A program made the position numbers and the translations under genes. This document shows positions 56,628 through 64,000 of a stretch of 64,000 nt of DNA, in pieces (positions within the stretch are counted from its first letter, which is position 1; each line of letters starts with the position of its first letter). The notes beneath the pieces are model-generated. The model made no database searches, was not told where the DNA came from, and was given only the letters and a program-made list of their open reading frames with translations. This DNA is from Microdochium bolleyi (taxonomy: Eukaryota > Ascomycota > Sordariomycetes > Xylariales > Microdochiaceae), in the NCBI GenBank assembly GCA_001566295.1, contig KQ964255.1, positions 806,001 to 870,000 on the forward strand. Direction: 5' to 3'.

Positions 56628-57974
56628 TCAGGTGAGGCCTGTCGCAAACTCCTCAACAGCATCTCGCAGACGATACAACGAGTCACCCTCGACCCAGAAG
56701 TGGCCAGCTCCTGAAACCTCCATGTAGTGGAATGCCGAGTCAGGGGTGCTGTCCATGCCTGCAGCCCACTCTCGGATCTTCCTCAGCGTCAGGAAGTTAT
56801 CGGCGTCTCCATAAATGGCAAGCGTTGGGTGGAGCGCCATCTTGACCTCCTCTGCTTGGCGAGCTTGTCCAGAATGTTCCCCGGGTTCGTGCTCGGGATC
56901 CTTGAACGTGGCTCCGTCCATCTCCTTTCGTGTCTGATGCGATTTGCGTCCCGGCCAGCTTGCAAAAGGATTGGGTATTGTCATCGTTGCCAGGTTGGTG
57001 ACGACACCATAAGGAGGTGATACCACGAGGTAGGCGCTGCTGAAATGGGTCATGCCCTCGATCACTTGCATGCTTTTCTCAGCAAGCACGTCCTGCGCCT
57101 CCGTTTGGTGCTTGTCATCATGGTCAGCGTGATGCTTTCTGTGGTGGTGGTGGTGGTGGTGGTGGTGAATGAGTTTTGTCCGCTCCAGGAGCTCAATAAC
57201 ACCTTTTCGGATCCTATCCTCGTGGTCAATAGACCGTGACCTGCGTGGCCGATCGTGGCTCTTTCGTGGCACCTCGTCATCCGCACCGCCAACACGCATG
57301 CCTAGCGACTTGCGAGGCGAGATCGGTGTAGCCAAGAGCACGTTTTGCTGCTCGGCTAGGTGCTGAGCTCTCAGTCGAATGTCCGCCGCAGCAGTATGCA
57401 CGCGAGGCGAGGCGAAGGAAGCCATTATCGTGGAGAGAGCGGGTATCTTCAGTGTGACCATGGCACCATATGAGTAGCCAGCCATGAGCATCCTCGGGTC
57501 AGCCGCCACTGGAGGACTGGCACCATCTTGAGGGCCCGTCGGTGGCTTAAGATAGTGAACGTAGTGGGCCAAGAAGCCTACGACAGACATGTAATCGGCC
57601 TGTTCTGCCTTGGATGTCCACGAAGTCCGGCCGCCAGAAGGTGAAGCACCTCTGATTCAATGGTGTCGTCAGTATGCTGGTCTTGAGCAATGGTAGGACC
57701 CCAGACGGTGTACGCTATACCTAAAGTTGAACGTGGCTACGAGGTAACCCGCGTGAAGTAGGGTCCCGGCGATGAGGTCTACTATGCGATCATCATAAGA
57801 GCCGCCCATCATGGCGTAGGGATGCGCGACGACCGCAGCATTGCCCTGCCATGGCTGTGTGTGGTGACCATGGCTATCACTACTCAGTGAGACGGGATGG
57901 TAGATGCGGCACGCAAGGCGCGTCTCATCGTGGAGGCTAGGGAGCATGAAGCTCAGGGTAGGGCGAGGAAGCAT
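56628..57974 (-). CDS. Alpha/beta hydrolase with a polyhistidine insert
   Basis: Exons (minus) are 57974-57721 and 57651-56628, giving 425 aa. The 69-nt phase-2 intron joins ATFNFR to GASPSGGRTSW, restoring the NFRG motif typical of these hydrolases. The nucleophile elbow is AGYSYGAM (Ser near residue 141), the acid lies in IYGDADNF and the catalytic His in SGAGHFWVEG near the C-terminus. Between the catalytic blocks is a basic, low-complexity insert with nine consecutive histidines followed by RKHHADHDDKH. The family comprises uncharacterised fungal hydrolases; the substrate is unknown. The start at 57974 (MLPRPTLSF) fits the usual N-terminus; earlier Met codons in the same frame are at 58007 and 58031. 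Confidence 0.85.
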
Positions 57975-58569
57975 GGCGGATTTCGTCCAGCAAGGCTTGT
58001 GTGTCATGTGGGAGAGACTGGGGGTGAGCATTCGTAGAGCGCGGACAAGAAGAAGGCCATGTTCGGGACGAGTGGTCGAGAGCAGCGGTCGCAAGCACCA
58101 GGTCGTACTCTTAGTTCATGCTGGAGGCTGGCTCGCAGGTCGAGGCTGGCGCGGTTTGGGGCGCGTGGCTTGCGATATCGCGTTGCCGAGCGGTGGTCCC
58201 GAATGTGCCGAGCTGGTCGTCGTTACGTTCGAGGCCAGTAATTGCGAGCGGGCGAAAGTCGACTGCCCCAACCAGCAGAACTAAGCGTAGGTTGGCGGTA
58301 CTGTAAGCCCGCATTACGTCGTTGCGGGCCAGACAAGCATTGTGGCAGGCACGACCACGGCCCCCGGCCCACTTGCACATGCCACCTTCCAGGCACCGAC
58401 TTGGACAATTCTGGCAGCCTGGCACCGTCAAAAGTACCTCGAGGTAAGGCACCTTGCATACCCCGGGGTATCTGGAACTCGACAGCAATAGTATGATTGT
58501 CGGTGTGTGTTGTTCCAATTCTGTAAATTGCCTTGAGGTACTCTGCACGTCCACATTGTGATTGACCAG
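57975..58569. other. Intergenic region between hydrolase and GNAT genes
   Basis: 595 bp between two minus-strand genes; no gene is supported. It holds the hydrolase promoter and the 3' end of the GNAT gene. Confidence 0.5.
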
Positions 58570-59241
58570 TCAGTCATAAGACGCGCCCTTGCGGCCATAA
58601 CTCGGATGGCCCTTGCCCTTACTCTCCATTAAAGCCAGGCCCTCGCCCACCCGCGTCTCGACCACCTCCATCCCCAGAAGCTCCCTATAGAACGGCACAG
58701 ATCTCTGCCAGTCACCCGTGAACAGCACAGTCCGTCGGAGATACGGCATCGCCTCCACGACCTCCTGCACGCACCCGATCAGCCAGCGGCCCAGCCCTTT
58801 GCCCTGGTTCCCCGGCTGTACCCAGACGTCCGTGAGGTACGCAAACGTGACAAAGTCGGTCACCAGGCGTGCGATGCCGACAAGCTCGAGGCTGTTGGTG
58901 CTGGGTGATCCCGTGTCCGGATTTGCTGGAGTTCGCTCCTGGTACACGCCAAAGGGTAGCGAGTTCTGAAGCAGTTCCCGCATTGCGTCTGGAGATGGTG
59001 CACTGGCCCAGTAGAAGCCCTCCGAGTTGAAGATGTCGATCAGCGTTGGTACCGGGAAGAGCGATGGATCGGTGGAGATGAGGAAGCCGTCTTTCCTCCA
59101 TGTCCGTGCCTGGGCCGCTGTCTTGAGAGAGGCCGCCATGTCAAAGTCACGAGACTGCCGACTTGCAACTCGATATTGTGTGCTGCTCTCTGGGGTAATT
59201 TCCTTTGTTTGCGACGTGATATCTGCAGTGGTTTGGTTCAT
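58570..59241 (-). CDS. GNAT-family acetyltransferase
   Basis: A single exon of 223 aa. The GNAT fold is indicated by LVGIARLVTDFVTFAYLTDVWV (strands 3-4) followed by the acetyl-CoA loop QPGNQGKGLGRWLI (Q/R-x-x-G-x-G/A), and later TVLFTGDWQRSVPFYRELLGMEVVE, which resembles the final strand-helix elements. The N-terminal 50 residues are hydrophilic and without pattern. The family acetylates amines on small molecules or proteins; the substrate here is unknown. The first ATG in frame is 59241. A CTTT repeat lies just upstream in the presumed leader. Confidence 0.88.
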   Translation of the reverse strand: MNQTTADITSQTKEITPESSTQYRVASRQSRDFDMAASLKTAAQARTWRKDGFLISTDPSLFPVPTLIDIFNSEGFYWASAPSPDAMRELLQNSLPFGVYQERTPANPDTGSPSTNSLELVGIARLVTDFVTFAYLTDVWVQPGNQGKGLGRWLIGCVQEVVEAMPYLRRTVLFTGDWQRSVPFYRELLGMEVVETRVGEGLALMESKGKGHPSYGRKGASYD

Positions 59242-60465
59242 TCAGACTTCATTCTTTCTTTCTTTCTTTTGAATGCGAGTTGCAGCGGCAAACTCCGGAC
59301 TCGGATGACTCAATGTGGCTCCCCTCCGGCTCCCCACTTGCCGTGCGCCGGCTTTCGGCATGTCATACGAAGCCGCAGTCGGCGTTGTACGAATTCAGGT
59401 GGTGAACAAACAATTGGGCTCACTTCTGGTTCCACTTCTCCATCGTTGTTGGTCGAGACTGCTTGACCGGTGTCTCAAGTCTCATGTAACGCCCTCTCCG
59501 TGAATCACTTTACGCATTTTGGTGAGGACCGTTGGAGGTACTAATTAACCCACCTACTCCTCAAGGCTGTCTTGTCCGGATACCCCAGGAAGGTTACCGG
59601 ACAGCGAAGACCGCAAGTTTAAAATCACGAGACTGAATAGCGATAAATGCAAGCATTCATAGCTATTCAGACCTCGTTTCGTTAGCTAAAGCCGCCCGCA
59701 TACTTCGGTTTCGACTGGGGCATATGCCCTGCTGTGATGCACATAACCGGTGTTGTAAGTACAAGTCTCAGATCATGTAGGACGATAGGACCCAGGTTTT
59801 TCCTCATACAGGCTGGACGAGCTATGGTACCGCTTTCGTAAAGTTGCCGTACATTAATCGATAAATATAGGTGGACTTGGTCCAAGGTTAGTTGCAGATA
59901 CCCACACGGCCCATAACCATAGTATTCAACTTCCCATGGATTCGGGGCATGCTCCGGGCCCTCTTCATGCGGGTTTCCAAAATAGGCACACACCTTTCCT
60001 CCGCATGCCAAGGTAGCGGGAGAGACCCTGGTAACCACCAAGGCGGCAGGCATCACACTGCTGCCGGCGGCAAGAGGCGTTGTTGGTGATAGGCTGTCTC
60101 CAAGGGTTAGGCTAGTTAGTACCAGCCTGCATGCCTGAGTCGGAGCCAACAGGCTGGACGAACCCCTCACCTGTGTCTCAGTATCGTACAAGTATGGACG
60201 TGACCAACAAAGGATGCCCCGAAGGACGCCATTGGCCAAGATTGTGATAAAAGACTCTCAGTAATGAATAAAAGTATTGCTGCCCCCTCGCTGACAAGCT
60301 GACAGCTCTTGACCCCATCGCTCGAGTTCCCATATTGCCATTCTCGATCCTTTGTTCACTCTCGCTTGACGCCCTGACCTACTGTAGTTTGTCTCTTCTT
60401 CGAAGTACCTAGCGCTTTAACGTCACTTCCCTTTCCATCGCCGCCGAGCTCTGTCACTGGCCAAC
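59242..60465. other. Divergent promoter region, no gene seen
   Basis: 1224 bp between the GNAT gene (-) and the O-methyltransferase gene (+). A minus-strand open frame at 59682-60239 has no family resemblance. The last 120 bp are C/T-rich, as in leaders. Confidence 0.5.
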
Positions 60466-62229
60466 ATGGGTTCGCAGGCGCCGACCCGGATAGTCGAGCT
60501 ATCGCAGCGCATCGCGAGCAACACGGCCAAGCTCAACGACTTCCTTGCGTCCAACGGGCTTCCCACGCCCTCGCTCGACGTCGATGGACCGCGCGACCAC
60601 TCGATTCCAGAGTCCGCCACAGACATACATGCCGCGCGCATCGCGATCGTCGACGACACCGAGGAGCTCCGCCGCCTTGTCCTCGGGCCCAGAGAGCATC
60701 TCATGAGTTTCTATGTAAGTGCCCCTTCTCAAGAGGTGTCTTGTGCCCTCTCCCTAGACACCCGCAATCGGATTCATGATCCTCCCCAGTGCCCGACTAA
60801 CACGGAGATGTAAATCCGATAGCACGACGACCTCCTTGCCCATCAAGCGATCGCTCGCTTCCGTCTCGCCCACGCCTTCCCCATCGGCAGCTCCGCCACC
60901 TTCGCCGACATCGCCGCCGCATCGGGCCTGCCCGAGGGAAACGTGAGGCAGTTCCTGCGCTTCGCAACGGTGCAAGGCGTCTTCTCCGAGCCAAGACCCG
61001 GAGTCGTCACGCACAACGCCGTGTCGCGCCTGATCGCTGAGGATGAGGTCATCGCGGACTGGGTCGCATGCAACGGTGAAGACATGTGGCAGAGCGCGAC
61101 CCGGACGTGCGACGCCCTGGAGAAGTGGCCCAGGTCGCAGGAGCCGAACGAGACTGTGAGTTGTTGTCTTTTCTCTCTCTCTCTTTCTCTTTCTCTCTCT
61201 AGCAGTACCGTTCGAACGTGAGCGTGGTCTCTCATGTGGAACGAAAGGCAAAAATCCAGGTAGGATCCATACCATACCAAGATACTGACAGGAACTCCAG
61301 GGCTTCTCCCTCGCAAGCGATTCGGAAAAGTCCATCTACGAGATCTTCAGCGAGCACCCGGAGCGCGGGCGCCGCTTCGCCAATGCCATGCGCTTCTTCA
61401 CCGGGGGCACCGGCTACAGCCTGCACCACGTCACTGACGGCTACCCGTGGGCCGACATCCCCGAAGGCGGCACCGTGGTTGATGTAAGTCATCTTCCCAG
61501 GCCGTCACTCTCCTCCCTCTATCTCGTCTCGCAAGGCTGACACAAAGGAACAAACAACCAGATCGGCGGCTCCCAAGGTTTCGTCTCCCTCGCCCTCGCC
61601 TCCCGCTATCCCAACATCACCCGCCTGATCGTGCAGGACCTCCCGAACGTCGTCGCCGCGGCGCAGTCCTCCCCGCAGTACCTGGACCACGCCCACAAGG
61701 ACCGCGTGCAGTTCATGCCGCACGACTTCTTCCAGTCGCAGCCCGTGGCGGGCGCAGACGTGTACTTCCTGCGGTGGATCCTGCACAACTGGTCCGACGC
61801 GCGGAGCGTCGCGATCCTGCGCGCCCTGATCCCCGCGCTGACCAAGAAGGGGGCAAGGGTGGTGATCAACGATAACATCCTGCCGCCGCCTGGGGTGTTA
61901 TCGAGATGGCAGGAGAAGCGTCTCCGGTGAGTGGAATCCCAAGCCAAACTTCCTCGAAAACTCCGGCTCGAACTTCTGTTACGTCCGCGTCTAAACGCTG
62001 CGGGACGCGAAAACTGGCATATTCGGCTCACTAATAGCTTGCATGGCTCAAAAGGTCTATGGACATGACCATGATGGAGATTCAGAACTCGCGCGAGCGG
62101 GAGCTGCAAGACTGGAAGGATCTCCTGCAGCTTGCAGATCCTCGCTTCGCATTTGTCAGTGCCACCACACCACCCGGGTCGAATCTGTCCATCATCACAG
62201 CGGAGTGGCAGGGCGAGGCACCTCAGTGA
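60466..62229 (+). CDS. COMT-type O-methyltransferase
   Basis: Exons 60466-60714, 60823-61155, 61301-61483, 61562-61926 and 62055-62229 give 434 aa, with consistent phases. The N-terminal part is a winged-helix dimerisation region (FPIGSSATFADIAAASGLPEGNVRQFLRFA). The SAM-binding motif I is VVDIGGSQGFVSLALASRYP (about residues 253-272), and LIVQDLPNVV is the acidic SAM ribose segment. YFLRWILHNWSD carries the catalytic-type histidine of COMT-like enzymes. The C-terminus is typical (SNLSIITAEWQG). Such fungal enzymes methylate phenolic hydroxyls, often in secondary metabolism, but no biosynthetic core gene is in the window. The second intron contains a potential 57-nt in-frame exon, described in the findings. 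Confidence 0.9.
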
Positions 62230-62570
62230 CGTCTCTCAGCTGGCGCTTAACGGCGGAACGTCTTTCATTTCGAACTGAACAATACGCGTGACTGCTGATG
62301 GGGCACGACCAAGGTAAGGTATCAGAGAGTAGCATCGCATCTTGAGTCACATTCTTTCCATACTACAGCGAAACAGTAGCGGGCAGTATGAAAAGGTCAG
62401 GTAGTGGGACCGTGGGATTGACTTCCGCCTCAGAGTCGAGAGTGACCCTTAGAAACTCAAGTAGTCAACAGCGAGCCTCTCGGCTTCCTTTGAGATTCTT
62501 GACTGGCGCTAAATATGGTTTGGAGGCTATGGAGAGCCAATATGGAGGACCAGACATATTCGCCAAGAGC
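62230..62570. other. Shared 3' region of convergent genes
   Basis: 341 bp between the O-methyltransferase stop and the N-myristoyltransferase stop; no gene is seen. Confidence 0.6.
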
Positions 62571-64000
62571 CTAGATTTGTGTTTTGCTGTGGAAAAGGAA
62601 AGATTGTTAGTCAGGAAGCACTCGTCATAGAGCAAGACGTTTCAGTCGACCGGGTTTCCAACGCATTCAAGCTCGGCCGAAAATGGAGGACTTACCCTAT
62701 GCCACTCAAACCCTCAAGATCCAGCCTGTTGCGCTGATCCACACCACCAGCTATCGGGTTCGCCTTGTAGTTGAACAGGTAATAATGCAGCTGGCCGTCT
62801 CCTGGACCGAACTTCTGTTCCTCAAGGAAAAGACCGTTATCCATCAGTGACAAGGCGTTGTAGACGTCGAACTTGTACTTCTTGCAGTAGTACAGCGAGT
62901 CCGTGACGAGCTCATTGAGGCGCGCCTTGAGCTCCGCGCGGTCAACCTCCTCCTTCAGGCCAACCTCGGTGGCGTAGTAGAACAGGTATGCCGCCCGGAC
63001 GTTGTTGTGCACCGGGTGGTTAATTACTGACGACTCGAGGCAATAGAAGGAGATGAAGTCGGTGATCTCCTTGTGCGGACCCTCGACAACATATGTCCAG
63101 ACCACACGATCGGGGGTGTCCTCGCTGTTATGCCACAGCCAATGCTCGACCTCATTGTCATCAAACTCCGCCGCCAGCTGGTACTTTGCAAGATATCGTG
63201 TGAGCAGCTTCTGCACGGCGGGGATGTCCTTCTTCTGCATCTCGCGCAGGCCCTTGATCTTGGTACTCTCTGGCGTCGCGTACTTCTTGATCTGGTGCTG
63301 CGGCCGACTGCCTTTGGGAAGATGGCTGAAGCCCACGTCATACAGCTTGGGCCAGTTGATGGCGCGGTGGTAGTAGCGGCATGTGCTAACGGGGCGCGGC
63401 AAGACGATGCCGCCAGTGTAGATGGCCTGGAAAACGCCCTCGAGATTGCAAAGACGGGTAATTTCCTTGATGAGCACCGGCGCTAGTCTCTTCGACCGCA
63501 GCTTCTTGTGGATGCAGAGGAAGTTGACTTCGGATGCGTGCACGACCTTGTCGCGGACGCGGAGCTCTACGGGAATGGCTGCAATGAAGCCGACAAGTCG
63601 TTTCGACTGTGTCGCGCGTACACCTCGGTGCCATTGCTTCTTCCAGCCGGGAGGCATCATAGCCCTGCAATCAGATGGAGTTAGCTGACACATTCTTGTG
63701 ATACCTCAAGGAGTCCTTCAGGGTGATCTCACCACTTGAGAATGCTGGGAGAGTAGTTGAACCGGAACATGGCCTCGTCGTCCTCCACGTAGTGGCCATT
63801 CAGCAACTCATACACCTCCTTGAGCTCCTCGTCTTTTGTAAGGTCCAGCGTCGACCATTCAAAGCCATCAATGAGCGGCATTGGCTCTTTGGGGATGTCG
63901 TCGACGGTCTGGACCTTGATGGGGCCCTCCTCGAATGGTTTGTCTGGATTTTCATTCTCGCCAAACTTCTGCACAGGTTGCGTCGCCCAGAATTTGTATG
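62571..64000 (-). CDS. NMT1: Glycylpeptide N-tetradecanoyltransferase (N-myristoyltransferase), 5' partial
   Basis: Exons (minus) are 64000-63733 (continuing beyond the window), 63664-62696 and 62586-62571. Family landmarks: the first exon begins YKFWATQPV and has FRFNYSPSILKW joined to AMMPPGWKKQWH; then VNFLCIHKKLRSKRLAPVLI (myristoyl-CoA binding), YTGGIVLPRPVSTCRYYHR and KFGPGDGQLHYYLFNY. The last exon of 16 nt was chosen because a consensus GTAAGT donor interrupts LSGIG and a CTAAC branch with CCACAG acceptor follows. The resulting C-terminus, GIGKTQI, has exactly the length of the yeast one, whose terminal carboxylate is catalytic. Without this intron the protein ends at GIG. The enzyme adds myristate to N-terminal glycines in the cytosol and is essential in fungi studied. 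Confidence 0.93.

Noticed and set aside
59682..60239. 185-codon minus-strand frame upstream of the O-methyltransferase
   Set aside because: There is no recognisable domain and the composition is average. It overlaps the presumed promoter region.
1..64000. tRNA genes, CRISPR arrays, transposons, origins and secondary-metabolite core enzymes
   Set aside because: I looked for characteristic signatures by eye and found none that I could support. A dedicated tRNA or repeat search could still reveal degenerate copies.

Overview
The window reads as nuclear DNA of a filamentous ascomycete (Pezizomycotina, most likely a Sordariomycete). The evidence is short GT-AG introns of about 45-150 nt with CTAAC/CTGAC-like branch points, GC-rich codon third positions, several Zn2Cys6 regulators, a HET-domain gene, 2EXR and RTC5 (TLDc) proteins, and a solitary dispersed 5S rRNA gene. 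All gene models were built by hand from the sequence. Exon joins were chosen for reading-frame phase, splice signals and family conservation.

Layout. 1-95 is the last codons of a plus-strand gene. 415-2390 (-) is RTC5. 3322-4254 (+) is a 2EXR protein. 5413-10269 is a candidate sulfur module: an ETHE1/Blh-type metallo-beta-lactamase (+), a YeeE/YedE sulfur transporter (-) and a Zn2Cys6 regulator (-). 11613-12782 (+) is a secreted CAP/SCP protein, 13528-16760 (+) a HET protein and 17224-18282 (-) an AYR1-like SDR. 19170-29412 holds three consecutive Zn2Cys6 regulators, the last with two tandem zinc clusters. 30772-32970 (+) is an 11-exon sugar transporter divergent from that regulator, and 34262-35031 (+) is a 1-Cys peroxiredoxin.

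35032-44406 is gene-poor. It holds one intact-looking 5S rRNA gene (35682-35800, -), two 5S relics, a small unrecognised spliced gene (37564-38362, -), a possible gene relic and an orphan open frame. 44407-47610 (+) is a kelch-BTB protein and 48633-50606 (-) a second sugar transporter with a 10-nt exon. 53061-55427 (-) is a patatin-type lipase of the TGL3/4/5 group, 56628-57974 (-) an alpha/beta hydrolase and 58570-59241 (-) a GNAT acetyltransferase. 60466-62229 (+) is a COMT-type O-methyltransferase, and 62571 to the right edge (-) is N-myristoyltransferase without its 5' end.

How genes may work together. The clearest functional grouping is persulfide/sulfur handling at 5.4-10.3 kb, which resembles the bacterial pairing of Blh with YeeE/YedE proteins. 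The tandem-cluster regulator and the divergent sugar transporter may form a regulator-target pair. The remaining genes look like a mixture of housekeeping (RTC5, NMT, peroxiredoxin, lipase) and accessory functions. No transposon, CRISPR array or secondary-metabolite core enzyme was seen.
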